Source: Nitratireductor kimnyeongensis
GTDB lineage: Bacteria > Pseudomonadota > Alphaproteobacteria > Rhizobiales > Rhizobiaceae
Reading direction: 5' to 3'
Length of the DNA stretch: 64,000 nucleotides
Assembly (NCBI RefSeq): GCF_019891395.1
Contig: NZ_CP078144.1
Span: forward strand, 62,001 to 126,000
The notes below the pieces were generated by a model. That model was not told the origin of the DNA. It worked only from the letters and a program-made list of their open reading frames with translations, and did not search any database. The position numbers and the translations under genes were made by a program. Positions 51,424 through 60,810 of this stretch are shown piece by piece (position 1 is the stretch's first letter; each line of letters begins with the position of its first letter).

Positions 51424-52388
51424 GCCACCCGGATTCTTGGGTCAACGAACCGATAGAGAATGTCGGTGATAAGGTTGAACAGGAGCACCATGGCGGCGGA
51501 CACGAAGAACACGCCAAGAAGCAGATTGTAGTCGCGCTGGGCGAGCGCCTCGAACATCAGACGCCCGATGCCCGGCCACGCGAAAACGGTCTCCGTCAGC
51601 ACCGCGCCGCCCACGAGCTGGCCCGCCTGAAGGCCGGCCAGCGTCACCACCGGCAGCATGGCATTGCGGAAAATGTGGCGGCGCTGGATGATGCCGGGTT
51701 TCAGCCCCTTGGCCCGCGCCGTCTTGACGAAATCGAGCTGGCTGACTTCGAGCATGGAGGCCCGCGTCATGCGCATATAGACCGCCATGAAGAAGAGGCC
51801 GAGCGTGGTGGCCGGCAGGATCAGATGCTGGCCGATGTCGAGCGCGCGGCGAAAGCCCGTGTAGTTCGCCCCCACCGTCTCATAGCCGAAACCCGGCAGC
51901 CAGTTGAAATAGACGGAGAACAGAAGCACCGCCATCAGTGCTGCCCAGTAAAGCGGCGTGGCGTAGAAGAGCAGCGCCAGGGTGGAGATCGCCGTGTCCG
52001 ACCATTTGCCCACCCGCGCGGAGGCTAGAACACCGGCCAGCGTGCCGAGCAGCAGCGAGATGACGAAGGCCGTCATGGTCAGGAGCAGCGTGGCGGGCAG
52101 CCGGTCGAGGATCAGGTCGGCCACCGGCATTTGCTGGCGATAGGAAAAGCCGAGATCGAACTGCAGCACGCCCTTGAGGTAAATCCCGAGCTGGGTCAGC
52201 AGCGGTTTGTCCAGGCCGAATTGCTCGCGAAGCTGCGCGATGAACTTCGCGTCGGCGGCCCCCGCCTCGCCTGCCATCACCGCGGCGGGGTCGCCGGGCG
52301 CGGCATGGATCAGGAAGAAGTTGAGCGTCAGGATGGCAATCAGGATGATTGCCGCCTTGCCCAGTCGCATGAGTATGAAGCGTAGCAT
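51420..52388 (-). CDS. dipeptide/oligopeptide-type ABC transporter permease (DppB-like)
   Basis: Permease of 322 residues with about six hydrophobic segments. The N-terminal LNFFLIHAAPGDPA (about 22-35) and the EAA loop LDFVKTARAKGLKPG (about 218-232), followed by HIFRNAMLPVVTLAGLQ, are typical of DppB. The ATG at 52388 lies 75 bp after the binding-protein stop, with a strong stem-loop in between. It overlaps the DppC-like gene by 4 bp. Confidence 0.94.
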   Translation of the reverse strand: MLRFILMRLGKAAIILIAILTLNFFLIHAAPGDPAAVMAGEAGAADAKFIAQLREQFGLDKPLLTQLGIYLKGVLQFDLGFSYRQQMPVADLILDRLPATLLLTMTAFVISLLLGTLAGVLASARVGKWSDTAISTLALLFYATPLYWAALMAVLLFSVYFNWLPGFGYETVGANYTGFRRALDIGQHLILPATTLGLFFMAVYMRMTRASMLEVSQLDFVKTARAKGLKPGIIQRRHIFRNAMLPVVTLAGLQAGQLVGGAVLTETVFAWPGIGRLMFEALAQRDYNLLLGVFFVSAAMVLLFNLITDILYRFVDPRIRVA

Positions 52389-52418
52389 CGGGCCCCTGCA
52401 GGATCAGAACCAAGGCAG

Positions 52419-52447
52419 GGATGCGCGGGATATTTGCCCGCGCATCC
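52419..52447 (-). promoter_or_regulatory. intercistronic stem-loop between binding-protein and DppB-like genes
   Basis: Perfect 11-bp inverted repeat, GGATGCGCGGG (52419-52429) and its complement (52437-52447), with a 7-nt loop. It begins 16 bp after the binding-protein stop and ends 30 bp before the permease start; no T-run follows. It probably protects the upstream mRNA or attenuates read-through so that the binding protein is made in excess. Confidence 0.65.
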
Positions 52448-52463
52448 GGGTCAGGCTGTTGGC

Positions 52464-54011
52464 CTATTTTTCGATATAGGCGTCCTTGAAGCCGTCATTC
52501 ACGCCGATGGCCGTGGTGACGAGATCCTTCACATTGCAGCGATAGATGGTCGGGAAACCGAGTTCGAGCAGCCATGCCACCGGCACGTCATCCACCAGTT
52601 TCTGTTGCACTTCGGTGTAGAGCTTCTGGCGCTCTTCCGCCGTCACCGCCACCGCGGCCTTGGCAAAGAGATCGTCGACCTCCTTGTTGTCGTAGCCTTC
52701 CACATTGTTCCACTGCGAGCCCTTGGCAATGTTCGTGGAAATGTAGGTGCGGGCCACGCCCAGCGCCGGATCGCCATACTGGTAGAGATAGGTGAAGGCC
52801 ATGTCGTAGTCCCACTCGGCCAGCTTCTGGTTCCAGCCGGCCACATCGGTGGAGACGATCTCGACATTGATGCCCACTTCACCGAGATTCTGCTTCACGG
52901 CCTCGGCCCAGCGCTGCCAGGTCTCGCCATAGGGCAGCGGCAGCAGGCGCACGGTCTCGCCGTCATAGCCCATCTCTTCGAGCAGGGCCTTCGCCTTCTC
53001 CGGGTCGTAGTCGTATGCGGTCACGTCGTCGGTGAAGAAGCGCGTCGACGAGGAAACCGGGCCTTTGGCAACCTTGCCGAGGCCGTTCCACAGCGCATCG
53101 CGGGCGAAATTGCGGTCCATGGCGTACATCACCGCCTGGCGGAAGCGCTTGTCGGCGGTCGGGCCTTCGCGATTGTTGAGCCACATCCACGAGAGCGGGC
53201 CGAAATATTCCCAGCCCTTGTCGGTCACGCAGGTGTTGTCCATCTCGGTGATCCGCTGGACGTCGAAATTCTCCACCGAGCCGCCGGGCAGGATGTCCAC
53301 CACGCCCGTCTCATAGGCAACCGCGCGCGAAGCCGCATCCGGGATCACGTGCCAGTAGATCTCGTCGAGATAGGGTTTGCCGTCTTCATAATAATCCTCG
53401 AACTTGGTGAGCAGGATGTGCGAACCCTTCACCCATTCGGTGAACTTGAACGGACCGGTGCCGATCGGCGTGTTGTTGGCCGGATTGTTCTTGTAATCCG
53501 TGCCTTCATAGATGTGCTTGGGCACCATCGGCATCGTGCCGGCCTCGAAAATGCCGAGGAAGGGGCCGAAGGGCTGTTTCAGCTGGAAGACGACCGTGGT
53601 GTCGTCGGGCGCGGTGATGGAGTCCACGTGCTCCAGCGAGGTGCGCAGGCGCGCATGGGTCTCTCGCAGGAAGACATCGGCGGAAAACACCACGTCGGCA
53701 GAGGTGAACGGCTCGCCGTCATGCCATTTGACATTGTCATGCAGCTTGAACGTATAAGTCAGGCCGTCTTCCGAAACTTCCCAGGACTTTGCGAGCTGCG
53801 GCACGGGCTGCAGCTTCTCGTCGTAGCGCAGCAGGCTTTCATAGATCTGGCCCGCGACCATCTGTGTCGGGCCGTTCTGCACCAGACCCATCATCAGGCT
53901 TGGCGGTTCGGGCTGGATCACGACATTGGCGCGCCCGCCCGAGACGGGCTCTGCATGGAGCGCCGTCGACACCAGCATGGCGGCGGCAAGTGTGGTCAGT
54001 CGTTTCAGCAT
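52464..54011 (-). CDS. family 5 extracellular substrate-binding protein (peptide/nickel/opine type)
   Basis: Periplasmic binding protein of 515 residues (SBP_bac_5). A signal peptide is visible (MLKRLTTLAAAMLVSTALHA, then EPVSGG). The family core SWEVSEDGLTYTFKLHDNVKWHDGEPFTSADVVFS (split; KWHDGEPFTSADVV about 86-99) is clear. The start at 54011 has AGGGGAA 8 bp upstream; upstream in-frame ATGs are rejected as they would add a non-secretory 92 residues. The protein supplies the two permeases and the fused ATPase. SBP_bac_5 members bind peptides, opines, glutathione or sugars; the neighbouring genes suggest an N-acylated or peptide-like hydroxy-acid compound. Confidence 0.92.
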   Translation of the reverse strand: MLKRLTTLAAAMLVSTALHAEPVSGGRANVVIQPEPPSLMMGLVQNGPTQMVAGQIYESLLRYDEKLQPVPQLAKSWEVSEDGLTYTFKLHDNVKWHDGEPFTSADVVFSADVFLRETHARLRTSLEHVDSITAPDDTTVVFQLKQPFGPFLGIFEAGTMPMVPKHIYEGTDYKNNPANNTPIGTGPFKFTEWVKGSHILLTKFEDYYEDGKPYLDEIYWHVIPDAASRAVAYETGVVDILPGGSVENFDVQRITEMDNTCVTDKGWEYFGPLSWMWLNNREGPTADKRFRQAVMYAMDRNFARDALWNGLGKVAKGPVSSSTRFFTDDVTAYDYDPEKAKALLEEMGYDGETVRLLPLPYGETWQRWAEAVKQNLGEVGINVEIVSTDVAGWNQKLAEWDYDMAFTYLYQYGDPALGVARTYISTNIAKGSQWNNVEGYDNKEVDDLFAKAAVAVTAEERQKLYTEVQQKLVDDVPVAWLLELGFPTIYRCNVKDLVTTAIGVNDGFKDAYIEK

Positions 54012-54096
54012 GGCTTTCGTTCCCCTTGTTGTTCGCCCGGCGAAAGATCGTTCTCCCTTGATCCTGCCGGACAATTGGCTTTGCTTCAGTTCGGTC

Positions 54097-54876
54097 TCAC
54101 TCCACGAGATCGGGATAGTGCTTGATGGCGAGGCGCTGGAAGGCCTCCCATTGCGGGTCGGGCTTGTTGCCGGTGTGGTGGGTGTCCCAACCCTCATATT
54201 GGCGCGCCGTTTTCTCGGCCAGGTCCTCGGAAATGCGGATCTGCCTGCCGCCCGACGACATGATGGCGAGCTGCGCGCGGCAGGCACGCTCCATGTTGAA
54301 CATCAGCGCGAAGGCCTCGCCCACCGTGCGCCCGCAGGTCAGAAGCCCGTGATTTCGCAGGATCATGACATTCCGGTCGCCGAGATCGGCCACAAGCCGC
54401 TCGCGCTCGCCCAGATCCAGCGCAATGCCCTCATAATCGTGGAAGGCGAGGCGGTTGTGAAACTGCAGCGACCACTGGTTCAGCGGCAGGATGCCCTCCT
54501 CCATGGAGGAAATGGCAACGCCCGCCACCGTGTGGGTGTGCAAAACGCAATGCACATCGGGCCGGGCGGCATGGACGGCGCTGTGGATGGTGAAGCCGGC
54601 CTTGTTGATCCCGGCGCCATGATTGTCGCGCAGGATGTCGCCATTGATATCGACGGTGACGAGGCTCGATGCCGTCACCTCGTCGAAGCGCAGACCGAAC
54701 GGGTTGATCAGGAAGGCGTGTTCACCCTCCTCCGCCGGTGCGCGGGCCGAGATATGCGTGAAGATGCTGTCGTCCAGATGATAATGCGCGATCAGCCGAT
54801 AGGCCGCTGCCAGTTCGACCCGTTCGCGCGGCTGACCGGCATCGGCAGAGGTCACCGGTTGGGATTGCACGTTCAT
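54097..54876 (-). CDS. class II aldolase/adducin family protein
   Basis: 259 residues of the Aldolase_II fold. Zinc-ligand histidines are seen in VLHTHTVAGVAIS (about 106-118) and in MILRNHGLLTCGRTVGEA (about 175-192), and substrate loops in DSIFTHISARAP (about 38-49) and LINPFGLRFDEVTASS. Family members split sugar phosphates or decarboxylate or dehydrate hydroxy acids; many rhizobial paralogues remain uncharacterised. The start at 54876 is preferred (GGGAG 6 bp upstream) to an ATG at 54882. It is the first gene of the catabolic locus, divergent from its likely GntR regulator. Confidence 0.88.
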   Translation of the reverse strand: MNVQSQPVTSADAGQPRERVELAAAYRLIAHYHLDDSIFTHISARAPAEEGEHAFLINPFGLRFDEVTASSLVTVDINGDILRDNHGAGINKAGFTIHSAVHAARPDVHCVLHTHTVAGVAISSMEEGILPLNQWSLQFHNRLAFHDYEGIALDLGERERLVADLGDRNVMILRNHGLLTCGRTVGEAFALMFNMERACRAQLAIMSSGGRQIRISEDLAEKTARQYEGWDTHHTGNKPDPQWEAFQRLAIKHYPDLVE

Positions 54877-55125
54877 CAACATCTCCCTTGCGCCAACCGT
54901 TTTTCCTGAAACGGTGCTCGTCTCATTTTGCGCAGCTCCCCTCAGAGCTGTCTGTTGAAAGACAGGCAAGCACAGCGCCGACGGACTGTCAATTGTCGAC
55001 AATCGGCATTCTGACTGTCATAGTGGTTCGGCACCTGCTTTGTTGCGACGGTTGAATATGTGCCAGAGTGCTTGAGGGAATGGCTTGGGAACGATTCGGT
55101 GAGCGTGTTTTCGGAAGTGTCCACG

Positions 55126-55773
55126 ATGGATCTGGTGACGCAGATCGCCCGGCAGATCACCGAGGCGATTGTCACGGGGCATCTGAAGCCTGGAGAACGG
55201 CTGACGGAACTTCAGCTGTCACGCCAGTTCGGCACCAGCCGCGCGCCTGTTCGCGAGGCGGCCAGGCTTCTGGAAAGCCAGGGTCTTGTCACCTTCTCCC
55301 CGCGCCGAGGTTTTTTCGTACGCACCTTCAGCGCCACCGAGATGCGCGACATCTACGAATTGCGCATTGGTCTTGAACTGCACGCGGCCAGTCTTGCGGT
55401 GGAGCGGGCAACCGACGCCGACATTGCGGCTTTGGAGACGCAACTCGGCCGCTTGTACGGCACCGCAGGTCAGGCTTCGATCGAGACACAGATTTTCGAG
55501 GATTTTGCTTTCCACCGCATGCTCTGCAAGGCAAGCGGGAATGCCCGTCTCCTGCGCGTCTATGACGAGCTGGCGACCGAAATGCGCGCCGGCATCACGC
55601 TGATCGGCAAGATCTATGACGATCCGCAGCGCATGGCAGAGACCCATGAGCCCATCATGCAGGCCGTGCGGAAGCGCGATGGCGAAGAGTTGCGCGGCGC
55701 GCTGAGCTATCACATTGCCGTGGCCCGGGATGCCGTGGTGGCGCTGTTCGAGGAACTGGAAAAGGGCGCCTGA
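55126..55773 (+). CDS. GntR-family transcriptional regulator, FCD subfamily
   Basis: About 215 residues. The winged helix includes ITEAIVTGHLKPGERLTELQL (split) and FGTSRAPVREAARLLESQGLV (split, about 36-56); the C-terminal FCD domain has the metal-site pattern DFAFHRMLCKASGN and LSYHIAVAR. It is divergent from the class II aldolase gene and the locus behind it, and likely represses it until an organic acid ligand binds. ATG at 55126 is used; a GTG at 55099 would add nine residues and has an equally plausible ribosome site. Confidence 0.9.
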   Translation: MDLVTQIARQITEAIVTGHLKPGERLTELQLSRQFGTSRAPVREAARLLESQGLVTFSPRRGFFVRTFSATEMRDIYELRIGLELHAASLAVERATDADIAALETQLGRLYGTAGQASIETQIFEDFAFHRMLCKASGNARLLRVYDELATEMRAGITLIGKIYDDPQRMAETHEPIMQAVRKRDGEELRGALSYHIAVARDAVVALFEELEKGA

Positions 55774-55798
55774 CTGCGCCCCTTTCCATGAGATCGCA

Positions 55799-56209
55799 TC
55801 AATTCTGCGTCTTGGCGGCTTCGCCGATCATGCCGTTCAGTTTCTGGGCCAGAGCCTCGTCGGTCTGGGCTGTCTGGATGATCTGGTTGTACTCATCCAC
55901 CGAGATCCCATCCGTCTGATCGACGGCCTGCTCCATCTGCTTGGTCGCTTCGACCTGCACCTGCTGTTTTTCATCGTCGGAAGGCGCCTGGCGGAAGCGC
56001 TCGGTATATTGCTCCTTCACGTCGCTGACCGCGAGAAAGGCGACCGTGAAGGCCTCCAGCTTCTGGTCGTCGAACGATTGGGTTTGCGCCTGCGGTGCCG
56101 GTGACGGCGAGGGAACGGCGTCCTGGGCCAGTGCCGGTGAAAGCATCGCCGCGCTGGCGCTTACGGCAACCGCGGTTGCGGCCATGCGCAATCTGTTGCG
56201 TAGTATCAT
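55799..56209 (-). CDS. secreted DUF4168 domain protein
   Basis: Small exported protein of 136 residues. A signal peptide is evident (MILRNRLRMAATAV, hydrophobic core, SPALAQ), followed by a Pro/Ser/Ala/Gln-rich linker (PSPSPAPQAQTQ) and an acidic helical DUF4168 domain (about 45-130) with SFDDQKLEAFTVAFLAVSD and the C-terminal EYNQIIQTAQTDEALAQKL region (in parts). The function of DUF4168 is unknown; it is found in envelope or periplasmic proteins of proteobacteria and cyanobacteria. The start follows GGAAGGAG. It is monocistronic and convergent with the GntR gene. Confidence 0.85.
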   Translation of the reverse strand: MILRNRLRMAATAVAVSASAAMLSPALAQDAVPSPSPAPQAQTQSFDDQKLEAFTVAFLAVSDVKEQYTERFRQAPSDDEKQQVQVEATKQMEQAVDQTDGISVDEYNQIIQTAQTDEALAQKLNGMIGEAAKTQN

Positions 56210-56359
56210 GAGGAACTCCTTCCTTTCGGGTTTCGAAATGCCCGACCCCGGGTTCATCCCGGGTGCCACACTCATGATGAATGTGGCGAGAAGGGAGAAA
56301 GTGTCATCCGGCCACGATCAAATCGGATTGCCGGGAAAAACATATTATGACCGCGCACG

Positions 56360-56383
56360 AAAAACCCCGCCGAAGCGGGGTTT
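56360..56383 (-). terminator. rho-independent terminator of the RND efflux operon
   Basis: AAACCCCGC-CGAA-GCGGGGTTT forms a 9-bp stem with a stable tetraloop (56362-56383); on the minus strand it is followed by five T residues. It lies 9 bp after the efflux pump stop codon. The rest of the 183-bp gap (56210-56392) holds nothing else visible. Confidence 0.85.
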
Positions 56384-56392
56384 CTCTGTGGT

Positions 56393-59300
56393 TTATTCCC
56401 CGGCCGGTGCGGCCCGCGGATGGGCGCTCGGATGATCGTCTTCCTCTTCGTGCTCCAATGTCTCCTTCGAAATGAAGGTATAGAACATGGGAACCACGAA
56501 CAGGGTGAACGAGGTGCCGATGATGAGACCGGTGAAGATGACCAGACCCATCGAATAGCGCGCCGCAGCACCCGCGCCTGCCGCCATGATCAGCGGCACG
56601 ACGCCGAGCGCCATGGCAGCCGTGGTCATGAGGATCGGTCTCAGGCGCACCTTGGCCGAGGCAACAATCGCCTCGAAGCGCGACATGCCGTGCTCCTCGC
56701 GCTGCTGATTGGCGAACTCGACCATCAGGATGCCGTGCTTGGTGATCAGGCCTATGAGCGTGATCAGACCCACCTGAGTATAGATGTTCAGCGTCGACAG
56801 ACCCAGATTGAGCGGCAGGATCGCGCCGAAGATCGATAGTGGCACCGTCATCATGATGATGAGCGGGTCACGGAAGCTCTCGAACTGTGCCGCGAGCACC
56901 AGATAGATCACCACCACGGCGAGCGTGAAGGCGATCAGGATCGTGTTGCCCTGCTCCACTTCAAGGCGCGACTGGCCCGAATACTCGATGAAAAAGCCAT
57001 CGGGTATCGTGTTGCGGGCAATATCCTCGATCACGGCAAGGCCGTCGCCCGTCGAAACACCGGGCACCGGCAGGGCCGAGATCGTTGCCGAGTTCAACTG
57101 GTTGAACTGCTCGATCGCTGCCGCGGAAACATCCGTCGACACGGTGATGACCGCCGAAAGCGGCACCATCTCGCCCGTGGCACTGCGCACGAAGAAATCG
57201 CCCAGCCGTTCGGGATTCTCACGATATTCCTGCGGCACCTGCATGATGATGTCGTAGCTGTTCGAATCGCGATCGAACTGCGCGATGGAGCCGCTGCCGA
57301 CAAGCAGGCTGAGTGTCGTGCCCACATCGGAGACAGGAAGATTGAGGGCTGCCGCCCGGTCCCGGTCCACTGTAACCACAACCTGCTGCGCGTTATAGGC
57401 GAGCGAGTTCTGGACCACGATGAATCGGCCGGAAGCCTGCGCTTCTTCCTTGATCTGCTCGGCCACTTCGAACACACGCGCCGACTGGCTGGTCGACTGG
57501 ACGACGAGAGAGATAGGCAGGCCGCCACCTGCGCCGGGCAGCGAAGGCGGCGCGAAGACGAGCGCCTGGACACCGGCGACCTTGGAAAGCCGCGCCTGGA
57601 TATCCTGCTGGATTTCCGATTGCGACCTTTCGCGATCGGCCCAGTCCTTGAAGGCCCAGAGCGCGATGCCCGAATTGGTCTGTCCGCCAAAGCCGACAAT
57701 GGAGAAGTTCGCCTTCAGTTCCGGCAGGTCCTTTGTCAATTCACGCATCTGCGATGTGTAGAGCGTCGTGTAGTCGGTCGTCGCATAGGATGGCGCGGTG
57801 ACGAGCGAGAAGAGCGCGCCCCCGTCTTCTTCCGGCGCCAGCTCACTCGACGTGTTCATGAACATGAACCCGGTGAGACCGAGCAGCACCAGTACCATCA
57901 ACAGGGTGACCGGCCGGTATTTCAGCGATCCGCTCACCAGTCTTTCATACAGATTGGCAAGCCTCTCGAACGTCGTGTCGACGATCACCTGGAATCGGCT
58001 GTGATTGCCTGCCTTGAGGATGCGGGCCGACATCATCGGCGTGATGGTAAGCGCGACGACACCGGAAATCACCACGGCGCCGGCGAGCGTCATGGCGAAT
58101 TCGCGGAAGAGCGAACCCGTCAATCCGCCTGTAAACGCCAGCGGCGCGAACACCGCTGCCAGCGTGATCGTCATCGCGACAACTGGGCCGGTGATTTCCT
58201 TCATGCCGACAAAGGCTGCCTTGCGCGGCGAAAGCCCTTCCTCGATGTGGCGGTGAATGTTCTCCACCACCACGATGGCATCATCCACCACGAGGCCGAT
58301 CGCCAGAACCATGGCAAGCAGCGACAGAAGGTTGATCGAATAACCGAGCGCGAACAGGACGAAACAAACGCCGATCAGCGAAAGCGGGATCGTCACGATC
58401 GGCATCAGCACCGAGCGGAAGGAGCCAAGGAACAGAAGGATGATGACGATAACGATCAACACCGCTTCCATGATGGTCTTGAAGACCTCCTCGATGGAGG
58501 CGCTGATGGACTCGGTGGCGTCGTAAAGGACCTCGATGCTCATGCCCTCGGGCAGGCTCGACTGGATTTCCGGCAGTTCCGCGGTCACGGCGCCGGCCAT
58601 GTCGAGCGGGTTTGCGCCCGGTGTCGGGAAAACACCGATGAACGTGCCCGGCTGACCGTTGAAGCTGACGACCATGTCGGTGCTCTCGGCAGCCAGCTCG
58701 ATTTCGGCCACGTCGCGCAGCCGCACCACATCATCGCCCGTTGCCTTCAGCGGGAGAGCGCCAAAGGCTTCCGGGGTCTGAAGTGTGGATTCCATCGAGA
58801 TCGCATAGGCGACATATTCGTTTTCCGTATTGCCGGGAGCGGCGAGGAAGTTTGACGCCTTGATGCCGGCCAGCGCTTCGGCTGCCGTCAGCCCGCGCGC
58901 GGCCAGCCGAACCGGGTCGATCCACACGCGCATGGAATAATTGGCCGCGCCGATGATTTCCACCTCGGCGACGCCAGGAATGGTCGACATGCGCGGACGA
59001 ATGACGCGTTCGATATATTCGGTGAGCTGCTCGCTCGACATGTTCGGATTCTGCATCGCCAGATACATGGTGGCGAATTGCATGCCCGTGCCCTTGACGA
59101 TGGTGGGGTCCTTGGCATCGGTGGGCAGTTCGCTGCGCACCTGCTGTACCTTCGACATGACCTCGGTCAAAGCCACGTCGGGGTCGGAACCCAGGCGCAT
59201 CTGCACGCTCACGGAGCTGGCCGACGGCCGGCTCTGAGAGGTGACGTAATCGACATTCTCAGTGGTCGCCACGGCACGGGCAATGGGAGCCGTGATGAAA

Positions 59301-59482
59301 CCCTGGATCAGATCGGCACTTGCACCGGGATAGACGGTCGTGACGGTGATGACCGTCTCCTCGACCTCCGGATACTGACGGACCTGCAGGTTGAAGAGAC
59401 CCTGAAAGCCAAGCAGCAGGATCAGCAGGCCGAGGACGGTCGAAAGGACCGGCCTGCGGATAAAGATGTCGGAAAAACTCAT
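56393..59482 (-). CDS. RND-family multidrug efflux permease (AcrB/MexF-like)
   Basis: Proton-driven inner-membrane exporter of 1,029 residues, the normal size for the HAE1 branch. It starts SDIFIRRPVLSTVLGLLILL (about 3-22), has the paired proton-relay aspartates in GLVVDDAIVVVENI (about 401-414) and two repeated halves each with six membrane spans and a large periplasmic loop. The C-terminal tail EEEDDHPSAHPRAAPAGE is charged and unusual. It overlaps the adaptor gene by ATGA. No outer-membrane channel gene is adjacent, so a TolC elsewhere is needed. The TetR gene beyond the adaptor is the probable regulator. Confidence 0.95.
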   Translation of the reverse strand: MSFSDIFIRRPVLSTVLGLLILLLGFQGLFNLQVRQYPEVEETVITVTTVYPGASADLIQGFITAPIARAVATTENVDYVTSQSRPSASSVSVQMRLGSDPDVALTEVMSKVQQVRSELPTDAKDPTIVKGTGMQFATMYLAMQNPNMSSEQLTEYIERVIRPRMSTIPGVAEVEIIGAANYSMRVWIDPVRLAARGLTAAEALAGIKASNFLAAPGNTENEYVAYAISMESTLQTPEAFGALPLKATGDDVVRLRDVAEIELAAESTDMVVSFNGQPGTFIGVFPTPGANPLDMAGAVTAELPEIQSSLPEGMSIEVLYDATESISASIEEVFKTIMEAVLIVIVIILLFLGSFRSVLMPIVTIPLSLIGVCFVLFALGYSINLLSLLAMVLAIGLVVDDAIVVVENIHRHIEEGLSPRKAAFVGMKEITGPVVAMTITLAAVFAPLAFTGGLTGSLFREFAMTLAGAVVISGVVALTITPMMSARILKAGNHSRFQVIVDTTFERLANLYERLVSGSLKYRPVTLLMVLVLLGLTGFMFMNTSSELAPEEDGGALFSLVTAPSYATTDYTTLYTSQMRELTKDLPELKANFSIVGFGGQTNSGIALWAFKDWADRERSQSEIQQDIQARLSKVAGVQALVFAPPSLPGAGGGLPISLVVQSTSQSARVFEVAEQIKEEAQASGRFIVVQNSLAYNAQQVVVTVDRDRAAALNLPVSDVGTTLSLLVGSGSIAQFDRDSNSYDIIMQVPQEYRENPERLGDFFVRSATGEMVPLSAVITVSTDVSAAAIEQFNQLNSATISALPVPGVSTGDGLAVIEDIARNTIPDGFFIEYSGQSRLEVEQGNTILIAFTLAVVVIYLVLAAQFESFRDPLIIMMTVPLSIFGAILPLNLGLSTLNIYTQVGLITLIGLITKHGILMVEFANQQREEHGMSRFEAIVASAKVRLRPILMTTAAMALGVVPLIMAAGAGAAARYSMGLVIFTGLIIGTSFTLFVVPMFYTFISKETLEHEEEDDHPSAHPRAAPAGE

Positions 59483-60681
59483 TGGGCTGCCGCCTCTCCC
59501 GTCTCGGAATCATCGCCGGCCGGAGCCTGATCGGATTCAGACGCCATTGCGCCGTCGGGCGTGGACGTTGCCGGTGCACCGGGGTTGATCGTGTTGTCGA
59601 TCGCGACAGGCGTGCCGTTCGAAAGCCGGTTCTGCCCGGCCGTCACGATGATGTCGCCTGGTTTGAGGCCAGAACGGATCTCGACCTGCCTGCCCGAGCG
59701 GCGGCCCACCTGAACGAACACCTGCCGTGCTTCCAGCTTCTCATCACCATCTTCGCCTTGCTCGGCGTTTTCAGGTTTGCGTGCAGCAAACACATAGTCG
59801 CCGTAAAGGCTGGTCACGACGGCTGTCTGCGGCAGCGAGATCACGCCGTCCTCTTCAGGCAGAATGACCTTCACCTGAACGAACTGGCCGGGGGTCAGCT
59901 TGCCGGAGGTGTTGTCGATGCGCGCCCGCACCGAGACAAGGCGGCTCGACGGATCGACTTTCGGATCGATACCGGTGATCTCGCCTTCAAACTCTTCGCT
60001 GTCATTGTTGAGCGAAAGGCGCACGGGCTGGCCGATCTTCAGATTGCCGAGCTGTTGTTCGGGAACGGTGAAGTCGGCGCGCATGGTTTCGATGTCCTGC
60101 AGCGTGGCGACGATCGTTCCCGGCGAGAGATATTGGCCCTTGTCGACGCGCGGAATGCCGATCGTGCCGGAGAAGGGCGCGCGCAGCTGGCGCTGCTGCA
60201 ACACCGCTTCTGCGCGCTGCACCTGGGCAGCGGAGGCCTGTGCGGCCGCTTCCGCATTGTCGAGCGACACGCCCGAGCTCACGCCGCGGTTGCGCAGTTC
60301 GCGCGCACGATCGAGGGATTGCTGGTCGAGGGCGGCCTGGGTGCGCGATGCGCTGAGGTCGGCCTGCTGGATGTTGTCTTCCAGCTGAAGCAACACGTCG
60401 CCGGCATTGATCTGCTGGTTGGCCTCGAAGCGCACATCGGTGACGATGCCGGTGGTCTCCACTGTCAGATCCACACCCTGATTGGCGTTGACCGTGCCGA
60501 TGGCCTCAATCGACGGGGTCCATTTCCCCTCCTCCGCCTCGACGGTCGAAACAGTGACGGTGGGAACCGGCATGTTGGCGAAGAATTGCTGGATCGCCTG
60601 ATCGCGAAACATGTTGAAGCCGATTATGCCGCCCGCAACGATTGCGAGCAGGACAATGGCAATGAGAAGACGCTTGATCAT
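59479..60681 (-). CDS. RND efflux periplasmic adaptor (membrane fusion protein)
   Basis: 400 residues. An N-terminal membrane anchor (RLLIAIVLLAIVAGGIIGFN, about 4-23) has no lipobox cysteine, so it is a transmembrane-anchored adaptor. The lipoyl halves are at EAIGTVNANQGVDLTVETTG (split, about 59-78) and LRAPFSGTIGIPRVDKGQYL (about 167-186), with a helical hairpin between; beta-barrel and membrane-proximal domains follow. The last 45 residues are Ala/Ser/Asp/Glu-rich and low-complexity. First gene of the pump operon; divergent from tetR over a 160-bp gap. Confidence 0.94.
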   Translation of the reverse strand: MIKRLLIAIVLLAIVAGGIIGFNMFRDQAIQQFFANMPVPTVTVSTVEAEEGKWTPSIEAIGTVNANQGVDLTVETTGIVTDVRFEANQQINAGDVLLQLEDNIQQADLSASRTQAALDQQSLDRARELRNRGVSSGVSLDNAEAAAQASAAQVQRAEAVLQQRQLRAPFSGTIGIPRVDKGQYLSPGTIVATLQDIETMRADFTVPEQQLGNLKIGQPVRLSLNNDSEEFEGEITGIDPKVDPSSRLVSVRARIDNTSGKLTPGQFVQVKVILPEEDGVISLPQTAVVTSLYGDYVFAARKPENAEQGEDGDEKLEARQVFVQVGRRSGRQVEIRSGLKPGDIIVTAGQNRLSNGTPVAIDNTINPGAPATSTPDGAMASESDQAPAGDDSETGEAAAQ

Positions 60682-60810
60682 GTCGTCAGACCCCGGAGGC
60701 GTTCAAATTTATATCGATTAACTTACATAAGAGTGGCGCAGATAGCGATGCTGATGCCTTCGGACAAGGTGCATCTCTATCGTGGCTTGCCAAATGTTGG
60801 CGCTCTACTG

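Noticed and set aside
52434..54125. 563-codon open frame on the plus strand opposite the family 5 binding protein
   Set aside because: Mirror of the real gene; His/Arg/Gly-rich without a recognisable domain and without a ribosome binding site.
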